A stretch of 64,000 nucleotides of DNA from Cryptomeria japonica (taxonomy: Eukaryota > Streptophyta > Pinopsida > Cupressales > Cupressaceae), in contig NC_081413.1 of assembly GCF_030272615.1 (NCBI RefSeq), positions 562,782,510-562,846,509 on the forward strand, read 5' to 3'. This document shows, piece by piece, positions 1 to 11,200 of this stretch. The position numbers and the translations under genes were made by a program. Numbering within the stretch: position 1 is the stretch's first letter; every line of letters starts with the position of its first letter. The notes beneath the pieces are model-generated. The model was given only the letters and a program-made list of their open reading frames with translations. It had not been told where the DNA came from and ran no database searches.

Positions 1-603
1 GATCTTCATGAGAATATCTACATGGAACAACATCTTAGTTTTGTGCAAGAATCTTCACTTGTTTGCAATATTCACGATTCATTGTAGGATATTTGAATAA
101 ACCCTCAAGATTGTCATGATAATATGGATAGCTTCTTTCTTTCTTTATGTTTCACATGTTGTCACATTGACCCTAGGGTTTATACTTGGAGACATGGGGA
201 GTATCTTTTGATTCTTGTGTCATATGTCATGGATGATTCAATTTTCATCGGAGCTCCACTTCCATGATTCAAAGTATTCAATTAGCATTAATGGAGTTTC
301 TTTCATATGGTTGACCTTGGACTTTTGTATAATTTCATTAGACTATAGGTTCATTAGACTTATGAGGGGATTTTAATTTTCTAGAAAAGGTATTTTGTAG
401 ACTTCCTCTAGATATTTAGAGATTTAGCATGGTTTATTGCAAGCTTTCCCCCACACTTTTTAAGTTAGGTGTTATAAAATCTACCAATTGCACTACTAGT
501 ACAATTGATGCTACTTTGTATAAGTAGTTGGTTGGTAGTCTTTTTTACTTGAAATAGTCATCCTAATATTTCCTTTGTAGTTGGAATTGTTTTTGTCAAT
601 CGG
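1..603 (+). pseudogene. Copia reverse transcriptase fragment (duplication copy 1)
   Basis: This is the 3' half of a Ty1/copia reverse transcriptase, cut by the window start. The opening codons read DLHENIYMEQHLSF, matching the Copia block (N)GDLEEEIYMEQP. Around 205-240 the catalytic block reads SYVMDDSIFIG, where functional Copia RT has YVDD, so one residue has been gained. The stretch ATLYK-stop-LVGSLFYL near 510-545 matches the conserved region before RNase H. Several in-frame stops and frame changes make it non-functional. The same sequence recurs at 60526-61127, where the upstream RT part is also present. The reading is interrupted at 604 by LTR-like sequence and resumes at about 1742. 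Confidence 0.8.
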
Positions 604-1741
604 TGTTCTACAATTTACAAACTTATTAAACTGATTCTTAAACCACCAGATGCATAAGATTGAAAGTAAAATGTAGATACATAAACCAATCAACCACAAA
701 ACCATAACACCAAGATTTTTACGTAGAAACCTAGAAAGGAAAAAAACATGGTGGGATTTGAACCCACAATGTTATTATACTTTGATCAAGAGTATGATAA
801 TATTACAAAGAGAGGAATGCACTTGCATTCAGGCTCATTGCCTAGAGCTCATTGCTCCAATACATAAAATGGCTACAACCCATAGGACTCACTGTCCTAC
901 AATTGATTACAAATGATTATAATAATAAATGAAATGAAGAATAGCATCTAATAATGCCAAATAGAAGTTTCAGTTAGGCTCAATTTGACTTCTACAACTA
1001 TTTTATTTCTCTTCTTTATTTTCTTAATCTGTCATTTACCGAAGTACCAAAATCTTCAATCACATTCACCGAATTTCGCACATTCACTCATATAGACTTC
1101 TCACACTCATCCACTATATCAAAATGCTTAACCAAATAGATCTTATATATTTACACAAACAAAACAAATCATTTCTCATGTCAACTTCCAAAAGTCACAT
1201 AACATGCAACATGAAACGTGTACCAACATGTCAACTCAAACCGTCCACAAATCCATATGCGGACCCACAAAAGATGATAAAAGAATTTATATATGTTTGC
1301 CCACACTCCTCAAACACAAAACCAATCACCAAAATCATCCCAAATATTTTGAACCACACGTTATAGCAAAATAGCTCCGTTCTACCTAAATTATCGGATA
1401 CTGGACCTTCAATCTCGCTCATGAATCAACGTTGGTTACTAGGATTAAGGAATAATCTACCTCAAACCTCAAATTGTCTACTTCTATTACCGCAACCAAA
1501 ATAATGCAAACAAAGTCAAGATATGCACACTATCCTCATGCTTTATCGATTAAAGTATTTCACCTTCCAGACAATGAACAATGAAACTTTTGATAAATCA
1601 AATCTATGTACACTAGATATGATATATGAACTAAGTTACCATCAATGAAAACTCTTAAATCTTTCTGATGCATCAACTTCTACCAAAATAGTGTCTCTTA
1701 CCAACACTTGTCTTGTGTTTCTCTCAAGATCGCCATAAAAC
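604..1741 (-). mobile_element. LTR-like insertion (probable Copia solo LTR) inside a Copia pol
   Basis: This sequence splits a recognisable Copia pol reading: conserved HPNISFVVGIV residues end at about 603 and RYIQGASLFGIHY resumes near 1762. It starts with TG and holds the block AACATGGTGGGATTTG...ACCCACAA near 747, which recurs in six other LTR-like stretches of the window. In the elements whose coding strand is known, that block lies on the plus strand when the element runs minus, hence the strand given. No clean terminal CA or target duplication was found, so the right edge is approximate. The copy at 61128 shares the left edge but is truncated. Confidence 0.5.
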
Positions 1742-2230
1742 TTAGTGAAAGGTAACAAAACACAATGAGGTACATCCAAGGGGCTTCACTCTTTGGCATT
1801 CATTACACATTAGTAGATTCTGAAATTGTGGGCCTCATCGGATTAGATTGGGTTAGTGGTGTTGATGACCAGAGGTCCACTTCTAGTTTTGTCTATTTCC
1901 TTGGATTTCATCTGATTTCATGATCATGCAAGTAGCATACACCTATTGTATTATTATCAACAAACGCTGAGTATTCAGGTGTAGATTTGGCTTTATTAGA
2001 TGGTGACAGAGTTTGAATTTCCTCCTAATCATACCACTACTCTATGATATAATAATCAAAGTGTCACTCGTATCTCATGCAATTCATCAAGGATGGTGTT
2101 CTTGGCTTGGAATACTTACCTATAAAGTAGTAGGTTGTATAAATTTTTACTAAACCTTTGTCATTGCCTCATTATCTTGAATTGTAATCAATGTGTGGGG
2201 TGATGGAACTTGTCCTTGGGGCTCTTCTAA
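1742..2230 (+). pseudogene. Copia RNase H domain remnant
   Basis: Translation gives RYIQGASLFGIHYT, then DSEIVGL...DWVSGVDDQRSTSSFVYFLG, then LLSTNAEYSGVDLALL and a closing FIKDGVLGLEYLPIK...IFTKPL. These are the successive landmarks of a Copia RNase H: the DSDWAGD-type block, the STEAEY block and the LADIFTKPLP end. Stops occur in the TAG and TGA contexts typical of old copies. It is the continuation of the RT fragment at 1..603 and lies about 1.9 kb upstream of the F-box gene. The counterpart in the second copy (61583..61910) has lost the first third. Confidence 0.8.
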
Positions 2231-3890
2231 AGTCCCTCCACTTTTCATGTTTTATTTACATGTGTTTTCTCTCTTTTGGAGGAGTTTTTTTCCACATGAT
2301 TTTTCTTCTTTTTCATGTTTGTGATAGATTGTTTGTACATGGGTACCTTATTATGCATTACTTTCAGGACCCATTGTTGCATCTTTGCATTGGCTTGTTC
2401 CTTCTTAAGTTGCACTTAAGGAAGTGATGTTGGTTATTCCCTGGAATTGATTCCTTTCTAGGACCTATTCATACATAGTAGTTAAACTTACTTAGATAGC
2501 TTCTAGAGTACACATGATAAAAATAAAAATAAAAGAAAATACAATCTCTTAAGTAAATATGAAATCTAGCATTTTTTAGCTAGATATATTTAATATATTA
2601 TTTAGCATAAAAAATGGGTGAATAGTATTTTTTTTTTGGAATGTAAGGTTTAAATTTAAATTTAAAAATGAAATAATCAAGTTAATTTAAATACTCTTTA
2701 GCTCAATAAAATTAAAATAAGTGTTAAATAATTTTTAAGAAAAATAGAATATTTATGTATATAAGTAAAAATACTTTTAAGTAAAATATTTTATCAATAA
2801 AATACAATAATTATTAAGTAAATAAAGTAATCTATTTTTTTTAGTTTGATATATTCAACAAAATTAATGAATAATGTTTAAATAAAATGATTATCAAGCT
2901 TCTTCTTCTTTTTATTGATAATTGATTTAACATTATATTAATAATGAAGATTTTGAACTTGGGCCAAATCAGTTGGGGCAACAGATTGGGGAGCCACCTC
3001 TCCAAAGCACATATGACCTACAATCTGAGACCCATTAACACATCAAGACATTACAACTTCATTTTTTAGATTGAAGAAGCATGTTGCAAGAGCCATCTTT
3101 ATGTAATCTCTTGTAACCCTTCTTCCCATGCATGGCAGTCCAACCCTTTTCCTCTTCCTCTTCTTCCATCGACTCCTACAAAATAGTGTGCTAATTTTCA
3201 TAAATAGGAAAGCCTGTTTTTCAACTCTAGACAATTGACAATCTAATTTTGCATATTCACACCTCCTTCCTTAGGCTGAACATCTTTAGTACATCCTTCC
3301 TCCCTCAAAAAGCCATGCCTCCTCCCAACCTTCTTTTGCCCTAGATTTGTGCTATCTATCATGTGGTTCCCAAAGCTCAACACCCTGACACATAAAAATC
3401 CCTATTGCATGCCCTTATCGAGTAGCCTACCTGCATCCTCCCTATGCGTTTACTCCCATGGGTGATGTATTCCTTTACCACCAATGGATGGTAGAGCAAA
3501 ATACAAACCCCTGGCTCCACGTCGCCCATCATTGCTAGAGGACACTACGTTTGCAAGAGAAGGTCTGTCACCGTCAACAAACGCCCTAGATCCTTGAAAA
3601 TGACATCTCCATTGCAGACTCGCACCCATTCTTCTCAGGTTCACAAAACCAATAGCAACCGCAGCAAACGAAAACGACTCCATTAAAATATTTTGTTATT
3701 AAATGATTATCAAGTTAATTAAAATAAAATATAAATAAAAATAAAAATTTTAAATTAATTTTAGAACAAAATAGAATAATTGTATATGTAAATAAAAAAT
3801 GACTTTATGAATAATATATATATATATATATAGTGAACAGCTATTTTATTTGGGAGAATTTCAGAAATCCAAAAACGAAGCGTTGATTCT
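2231..3890. other. AT-rich spacer present only in duplication copy 1
   Basis: I see no supportable gene here. Most of 2520-2940 and 3690-3840 is AT-rich low-complexity sequence with runs of TTTAAATTTAAA and a short TA tract near 3815. A more balanced segment lies at 2950-3680 but shows no recognisable protein. Positions 2430-3890 have no counterpart in the second copy, where the homologous flanks sit together near 62130-62165. So either this 1.46 kb was inserted here or it was deleted there. Confidence 0.6.
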
Positions 3891-4032
3891 TCAACTCACC
3901 TCATCTTTTTAATATAACCGTTGGGCTTAATTATTATTATTTTATATGTCATATTCCAAATTACAAATCTTCTTGGACAAGCCCAAACGGCATTGAAATT
4001 AGAACATGGATTGAATCTTGATATTGTTATTC

Positions 4033-4046
4033 TATATCTATATTTG
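4033..4046 (+). promoter_or_regulatory. Possible TATA element of the F-box gene
   Basis: TATATCTATATTTG lies about 80 bases upstream of the chosen ATG, a plausible TATA position if transcription starts near 4065-4075. The element is largely kept in the pseudogene copy near 62298. No expression evidence is available, so the call rests on position and composition in a generally AT-rich background. Confidence 0.3.
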
Positions 4047-4122
4047 CTTACTCCACATTCAATAGTTTTCCAGGATTAATGGCAGTGGCAGACAAAAGAT
4101 AAGAGAAAATCAGATAGCAGCA

Positions 4123-5483
4123 ATGGCAATCACAAGGTTAATGGCTAGAGCATCCGCAACAGACAGGCTCTCTGCATTATCAGATGATGTTCTTTTAAAT
4201 CATATTTTCACAAAGATTTCTTACAGAGATGTTGTACGCTCCTCCATCCTCTCTCAGAGATGGCGATTCTTGTGGAGGAAAACACCCATCCTCAAGTTTT
4301 GTCTAGAGGACTTTGAGAAACAAAGAGATGACATGAGGATACAGGCCATAATTAATAAGGCCCTGCTCCAAGTCGATGCTCGTCTTCTCTATTTCAATCT
4401 TCGAGTCGCCTTGGATAACCCCAAGGCTGTCGATATCAACACTTGGATTCGACTTGCAGCTGAAAAAAAGGTGAAACGCATGGAGGTATACATCTCTTAT
4501 AGAGATCCAAACACTAGGTTTGACGCTTCTACCATAGTGGAGCTTGGAGACTCCTTTTTAAGATGTGAAAACCTCACTTCCCTACAACTGATATCCATCC
4601 ATCTTCCCATGATACCCAATAACTTTGGGGTTTTCCGATCCCTAAACACACTTTATTGTATGGGTGTTTTGAATTTGGATGATGCCATGTTTGAGCGATT
4701 AATGGCTGTATGCCCACATCTCCGAAATTTGGGGATTGTCATTTGTGAGGGGTTGAGAAACTTGAATATACGTTCTTCCAAACTCAGGTACCTAAAACTA
4801 ATAGGTCTAAGCCCTGATTTATCATTGCAGATGGCTTGTCCCCGATTGACAGAAATCAGCCTCGCCGATTGGGGGTCAATCCCGGGGCTAAAATTACTAC
4901 AAAGAATTTCAAGATCAGAATCTATTAAACGTATTACTCTTCGAAATCATAATACCGGCAATGCCATTAATCCAGGAATTCCTAGTATTACTGTTCTTAA
5001 CAGTTTTCCTCAGCTTGAAGAGTTGACAATCCATGGCCAATGTTTCCAGGTTAGTATTTTGTACATTGAAGTTAATCAGTGACTGGTATATTATCTTCTT
5101 GTCCTTTTATATTTGTGGAACAACATTATTTCTTTCAAATTCGTTAATATAGGGATGAACCCACATTATCCTTGTTGCAGGAGATGATATCAGATGAGAT
5201 TTCAGTACCAGAGTTGACATTGCCAAATTTGAAGATGGTGCGTGCCCACATTGGCCCAGACAAGGATGGACAGACAGTGGCATTTCTGGGTTTTCTTCTC
5301 AGACATAGTCCATTAAGTGTAACAAAAGTTTTTCTGCCTGAACGCTGCCCTAGGATCATGCGAATTAAATTGCAAGATTTGGAAAAGGAGTTCTCAAAAT
5401 CAAGATTGTCTACCACCACAAGAAGATGGTCAATGAATTCAAAAGAATTTTGCCAATTTTGTGGAAAATATGTTGAATATTAG
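4123..5483 (+). CDS. F-box / leucine-rich-repeat protein with FBD-like C-terminus, two exons
   Basis: Exon 1 is 4123..5049 and exon 2 is 5181..5483, separated by a 131-bp intron (donor CAG|GTTAGT, acceptor TTGTTGCAG|GAG) in phase 0. The product is 409 residues. Residues 14-55 form an F-box (DRLSALSDDVLLNHIFT, then SILSQRWRFLWRKTP), which in this family binds SKP1 within SCF ubiquitin ligases. Residues about 85-300 are irregular plant LRRs that would present substrate (LTSLQLISI, LRYLKLIGL, CPRLTEISL). Residues 310-400 resemble an FBD domain (NLKMVRAHIG, FLGFLLRHSP). Without splicing, exon 1 would read only ten residues into the intron. The start is the first ATG giving a full F-box; Met7 is an alternative. 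No defect is seen. The substrate is unknown. A broken paralogue lies at 62388. Confidence 0.85.
5050..5180 (+). other. Intron of the F-box gene
   Basis: It runs from GTTAGT to TTGTTGCAG and is AT-rich, with a pyrimidine-rich stretch before the acceptor. Removing it joins exon 1 (309 codons) to exon 2 in frame. The pseudogene copy retains both GT and AG, but the last exon base before its donor is A rather than G. Confidence 0.8.
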
Positions 5484-7970
5484 TGGCAGGTTTGCAGAAT
5501 TTGGATAACAGTTTCTATTTTCTTAGGGAATTTATTTTTTATGAAACAACCATTTTCTGCATAGTCTCTTCAAAGACTACTTAGTATTGCATGTCAAGGG
5601 AATTAGCTGTTTTAAAAACAGATGTACATTTATATGAAAAAAGGGATGGTTATGTTATTTCCCATATGGTGTTTTAATTTCTACATTCATTTGTACAATA
5701 TGCAATCCTTTTTCAAAGATTTTGTATAGGTGATCCTTGTTATCTGATATTATGTGTTTTAAAAAAAATTATCAATGTTTTCTTGAATATTGAACAGTTC
5801 ATAAAGAAAATTTAACAAATTATATATATTTTTTTATTATCACAAGAGTACTGTAGCAAACTGAGCGGGGGATTTCATGGCGAATGTATGGCATGGAAGA
5901 GTGGTGAGTGCGACTCTGTATGCAAAAATGTAGATCAAGAAGACTTTGGAGAGTGCTCTGGATTTCAGTGTTTCTGATTTCAAAGTTGCAAATATATAAT
6001 ATCTCCTCTCCTCACCAATGCAATACTTATTCCACTCAGTTTACGTTCTTCTTCTCTACCGGCAGAACGCAGACAAATAAATGATAATAAATGACGGTCA
6101 AGCAGTTTGATTTGCAGGCTTCTCCATTTCCAAATAATAATTTAAGTTTCCTTTAATTTCAGTCTCATGACAATCACTCTATCATGATAAATCTACTCTA
6201 TAATAGTTTGATCTCATATTGATAAATCATTGTTTTGATCTTATATGTTTTTTTAAAAATCTACTCTATAATAGTTTGATCTCATACTGATAAATCATTG
6301 TTTTGATCTTATACTGATAATTCATGGTTTTCTTTGCTTAGAATTATCTTTATTTTAATTTTATTTAAGAATAAATGACATTTAAAATTATTTTTTAATC
6401 AAAATTATTTAAAATTATTTTATTTTAGAAATTTTGTTTATAATATTTCAATTAAACATTCAATATTTATAATAAATAATTCTAATCCAAATGAACTACA
6501 CTAATTCAAATTTTGCCTAGAATAATTTGAGCAAATGGCAGGGACTCTAGCTATCTTGAATAATTTGAATAATTTTGAGAATTGAAACATATAAGATTAT
6601 GGTTCTTGCCTATAAAATTGTCACCAATATATGAATCTTGACACATCCCGCACGGTGGGCGCTCCTGTCTATTTTTATCTTGTGGTCTTTATAGATATGA
6701 ATCTTGGATGCACAATTAGTTTGCATTAGTTTATTTTTAGATCTCTCAGTTATGAAAATTGTCCATTTTACACATTTGTAAGTGTTGTGCAGGTTTGTAT
6801 TGCAATTTTTAATATGTTTTACTGGGTTGCTTTATCAGTTCTATTCTTCGGAATTGACTTGAGTGCTCATGGTCTATGTAGTAATGTGTGGAGTTTAAGA
6901 CAGTGATCTGGGATTGATTGAAAGGTGTGCCAGTATGGTGTGATTCTTCACACATCTTGTTTTCATTCCACATTACTTTGGAGAATGTATTTGGGGTTGA
7001 CTTCCAATACTCTACATGTTGCATCCAATTAAGCTGACCTAATTGATATAACTTCTTTTTGTGGATGGTATATAGAGGATGATATGATGGTATGATTTCA
7101 ATCAGGAGTTGTGGATGGTGTGTCAAATAAGTGTGATGTTACGTGAGTGTAGATAAGTAGTGGTGAAGAAAATTTCAGATGTTCAAAACAGTTTAGCAAC
7201 AATTATTCTTTGTAATTAGGTCTATTGTACCTTTACTTAAAGAAGCAATCCTTAGCGTTTTTCAATTCTATTGTATCTTTCCCTAAGGTTGTGTCCCTGA
7301 GATTGTAAGTGTGAGATTCCTTGGCATAGAGCCTAAAACTTTCTAATTAGTTTTTCATATAGTGAGATAGTTGTTTTGTTTCCTGGTGTTTACTTCTGCA
7401 CAAATGATAAATGGAATGAATGGTTAAGGTTTAATATATATTTATTAACACCCCCTCTTATCATCTGCAAGTATCTAACACAAACTACAAGAACCAAATA
7501 TAGATAAATAATAGGACAATAAGTAAAAAATAATAGTACCTTAAATAAAAATGATTTATGTCCAAGCACTTACTTAACTAAGAAAATAAAAAATATACTA
7601 AATTAAATTAAATTAATATTGGAAATGAAGTTGTATCTTCATCGACTATATGGTCTTAGTGTCAAAGGTTACATGATTTTTATTGAGAATGTGCTCTATA
7701 GTAGAAGTGTGATCTTCTATGAGTTCCTTCTAGTATAGATTTGTGGCTAGAGAAAGAATAAAAATAGAAAAAGGAGGTACTTTGGGTACAACCTACTCTG
7801 ATGAGAAATGAACTACACACTCCTATTGGAACTGATGATGAGAAAAGATCAAAAATCTCTAAAGTTTAGAGGAGGAGAAAGACCCTCAAGCTTAATAATT
7901 GAGGATGTCTACTCATGATAAGAGACAACCTAATTAATATGGTTATTTCCTAAAAAGGTTTAGATATTCT
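5484..7970. other. Intergenic sequence downstream of the F-box gene
   Basis: The first 230 bases are the gene's 3' flank and are shared with the copy ending at 64000. Beyond this I see no coding region I can support. A short direct repeat (ATCTACTCTATAATAGTTTG) occurs at about 6191 and 6259. A GC-richer patch around 6645-6670 (CACGGTGGGCGCTCCTGTC) resembles a motif often found near plant gypsy LTR ends, but nothing else there supports an element. Confidence 0.5.
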
Positions 7971-8921
7971 TTGTTGGATTCTAGTTGCATATTTTCTTTG
8001 ATTGCTAACATTTGTGCGCATATGACTAGTATAGGAGAGGCCATGGGTATGCATGTTGTAGATTCTTGGATAGAAGCCATGAAGGAAGAGATGGCTACAT
8101 TGAAGAAGATTTCTATGTGGACTCTAGTAGCTTTTATTGAAGGACATAAGGCTATTGGATGTTAATGGGTGTTCAAGAAGAAATTGGGTCTAGATGGGAG
8201 TGTTGAGAAGCATAAAGCATGATTGGTCACAAAGGCGTATTCTTAGGTTAAGTTAATTGATCATGCTGAAATATTATTTCCCATTGCTAGTTAATATCCA
8301 TTCAATTTATATTATCACTTGCAGAAGCCTATAACTTAGAAGTCAAGAAAATGAATGTGAAGATAGTGTTCCTTCAACATAATTTAGAGGATGAAATTTA
8401 CATGTCATGTAGCTAGATCACTTAATTGAAAAAAGAAAAGAAAACCTTGTTAGTAAGTTGAATAAATCTTTATATGGTTTGAAAAAGTCTTCTAGAATTT
8501 CATATTAAAATTTTGACACCTATGTACATTTCATTTATGAAATTTAAATAAAAAATTGTCTATATTATAAATTTAAAAATGGTCTCTTTCTTATCATAGT
8601 CATGTAACATCAATATGTTGTTTATTGGGAATGGTAAAAGAATTGTTTTAGTTTTAATATCTCAGTAAGTAGGATAGTTAGAGATGAAATATCTATGTGT
8701 ACTTAGATGTATTCTTGGGATTGAGATTATTAGTGATAGAGCTAGTAAAAAGATTTGAAAGATTTAAAGTAACTATGATCACTCCATGTTGAACACATTC
8801 AACATAAAAACCTATAGATGGTAAGTTGTTTCAATATTACAGTGGATGAATCTTTCTATGGGTGATTGCCCAAAATCTCCTACTGAGATAGAGGACAGAT
8901 CTAGAGTACCTTATATGAGTG
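7971..8921 (+). pseudogene. Copia reverse transcriptase ghost
   Basis: The opening translation includes DSWIEAMKEEMATLKK and GHKAIGC-stop-WVFKKKLGLDGSVEKHKA, which match the N-terminal Copia RT blocks (W..AM..E...L, KAIGCKWVFK...DGSVERYKARLVAKG). Later pieces are NKSLYGLKKSS and, near 8890, EIEDRSRVPYMSV, which corresponds to the EM.KVPYASAVGSLM block. Many stops and shifts are present and the YVDD block is not readable. The sequence breaks off at about 8921 within the VPYASAVG block, where LTR-like sequence begins. Confidence 0.7.
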
Positions 8922-9900
8922 TGTTGAATACACTAGATACTGAGAGGAGGGGTGAACTAGTATCTTGTCAAATTTAATTAATTCCAATAGCAACTTAAAT
9001 TTCTATTTTGAACTAGATATACCAAAGAGAAAGTTAGAATTATAAGGAAACAAAACATCATTGCACATGAGGATACTAGGTATACATGGAAAACCCCATA
9101 GGGGAAAAACCATGATAAGAAAAGTTAGTTCAATCTACTATCCAAATCCAGACTCATAAGTGCAAACAACAATACATTTTAATTTATGGGCTACAACCCA
9201 AAGTAAGTTGGAAATACACTAAGACAACATGTTTTTACCATGATTGACAATTTGGATTGTTGTAAAGAAGCATCTAGCATATGTGGATAGTACAGTCCTC
9301 TTTTTTGCACCTTATTACAACACACGCATATTACAAATTATTTGCCCTTCTTTATATATGTCCTCCACCACATATCAAAAAATCAACTAGGTTGGCTCCA
9401 AGATAGCTTATATTAAAAAGTATGAAATACTTTACAAGCTAGGCTCAAACACACATATCATGAAATGTAACAATTTATAGAACAACATTTAAGGTTCAAC
9501 TGAAACCAATATCTTTCCAACACATTCTCCAAAGCAAGTGCAAACAGTCAGTACCATATTGTCAGTGAGAGCATAAGACATGTAAGCCTAATAATAGAAA
9601 ATCACCAAAAACTATCAACATCTATATCCCTTCTGCTACCAGAGAGTGAAAATGATCATAATGTGAATTAGGATCATTTGATAATTATTATCCCTACAAG
9701 GTCTCCTATAAGATTATATTACAATATCTAAATTTAATATGTTGGTGCAAGTATCAAACCCTCTCGAGTAGATCAAAAAAGAGAATTTCATATTAACTAT
9801 GTCATAATAACACTTTGAAGACTAAGACTAAACTATGTTACACCAAATCATCTAAAACTTGAATAAAGTATAGCTTAGGCCTTTCTAATCATGTCTTCAA
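8922..9900 (-). mobile_element. LTR-like sequence interrupting the Copia ghost
   Basis: It begins TGTTGAATACACTAG directly after a Copia pol block and carries GAGGAGGGGTGAACTAGTATC, a variant of the GGGGGTGAATCAGT motif seen in the LTRs at 34106 and 51219. It also has TGGAAAACCCCATAGGGG followed by AAAACCATG near 9088. I found no matching right terminus or target duplication. The right limit is simply the start of the TA microsatellite region. Confidence 0.4.
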
Positions 9901-9903
9901 TCT

Positions 9904-10035
<132 letters not shown>

Positions 10036-10081
10036 ATTGGTCTAAGTGAATAAAAAGCATCCTAACTACTTCTCAAACACT

Positions 10082-10490
10082 TTACTCACTAGTACATTCA
10101 GGGCTAATTTTCGACGGCCTATCATCGGAATTTTGACTACTTTTCATCGGACTGCCAACAAATGAAACCATCAAAAACTCATCGTTGGAATTTTCAATGA
10201 TGCCATTTAACGTCAAGATTCTGACGACATCATGAACTCTTTCGACAATAGCCATGATTGCTCCTCCGACCAAAAATGTCGTCAGATGGACGTCAAAATT
10301 CTGACACTCCCCACGAATATGCATTGGCGAGCGTCCAAGAAGAAAGTGTCATCAGATGTTTCTTCAATTTGCTTTGCAATTCCGATGGCTGCCATAAACT
10401 TTGCACTGACGAGGATGTTGTTGGTCTGACCATTTGGTCATCAGTGCAAAGTTTAGTTGTCGTCAGAATTCAGACGCATATCTATTTAAA
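10082..10490. repeat. Hairpin-rich, CACTA-like subterminal repeat region
   Basis: This starts CACTAGTACA and holds many short motifs of the form (T/C)CGTC(A/G)GAATTCTGAC or TCATCGGAATTTTGAC in both orientations (near 10105, 10127, 10170, 10208, 10275, 10290, 10458). Dense direct and inverted subterminal motifs with GACGG cores are typical of plant CACTA (En/Spm) ends. No matching opposite terminus or 3-bp target duplication was found, so the assignment is tentative. The base composition is richer in CG than the surroundings. Confidence 0.35.
10396..10454. repeat. Compound inverted repeat
   Basis: AAACTTTGCACTGA (10396-10409) pairs perfectly with TCAGTGCAAAGTTT (10441-10454). Inside the loop, TGACC (10427-10431) pairs with GGTCA (10436-10440). 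The two nested stems could form a branched hairpin of about 59 nt. Confidence 0.85.
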
Positions 10491-10511
10491 AAAAAAAAAA
10501 AGAATACACAT

Positions 10512-11200
10512 ATGAGGGGCACCATGGATGAGATTGTCCAACTCTTAAGAGGACTATATAAACCACTGAGTACTAGTAAACCTATTAAAAATGGGATCAA
10601 AGGGAACAGCTCTGGTGCTGATAGGGAATTAGCTAACCCAAATACAAGAGCCTTTAAAGCCAATTCTCTAGAAAAGGAAGGGACAATACCAATGGAAGAA
10701 GAGCAACCCAATCAGGAAGATGAAATGACAAGACTTAATGATAAATACAATGCCCTAAGTGTTGGCATATGAAGAGACACTTTCTTTACAAAATAGTATG
10801 AGATGAAGACAAGGGATTGGCATAGGAGGAGAAGATGTGACGAGCAGCCCTAAAAGTACATTCAACACTTCTTTGGAAAGATCACCATTCCCACCTTTAC
10901 TATATTCGATAGCTCTTCAACAAGAGCTTGGTTGCAAAAATTGGATGCATGTTTCCTTTTGAATCCTAAGTTTGAAGAAGAGGCCATCAAGTTTTCCAAC
11001 TTGCATGTTGAGGGGATGACTCACAAATGGTGGTATCAAGGCATGATGGCCCAAAGAAAAGATTCAATCACTACCTTAGAAGATTTCAGTGAGACATTGA
11101 TAAAGCAATTCGATAGAAAGGATAGAGAAATTCATTTCAAAAAGCTAGCACAACTAAATCAAGAGGGCATAGATACATAGAGAATACATAAGATTTTGAG
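10512..11200 (+). pseudogene. Gypsy-type gag fragment
   Basis: A single frame, broken by three stops between 10770 and 10860, runs from MRGTMDEIVQLLRG to KKLAQLNQEGIDT. The second part holds the retrotransposon gag (PF03732-type) core: FFGKITIPTFTIFD, then STRAWLQKLDACFLLNP, then HVEGMTHKWWYQGM and TLEDFSETLIKQFDRKD. These match the canonical order of a W..L...F, the A..WW block and F...L...F. No zinc knuckle, protease or RT follows; the reading fades beyond 11200. The N-terminal 85 residues are acidic and of unknown role. Confidence 0.75.

Noticed and set aside
3043-3683. Two short minus-strand frames rich in Arg/Lys and Gly
   Set aside because: No recognisable motif, no counterpart in the duplicate copy and unsupported start or splice context.
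5144-5419. 91-codon open frame antisense to F-box exon 2
   Set aside because: Complementary to a well-supported exon with known domain content; no motif of its own.
6645-6670. GC-rich motif CACGGTGGGCGCTCCTGTC as a Helitron or LTR end
   Set aside because: No CTAG end, no terminal hairpin at the right distance, no partner LTR; isolated similarity only.
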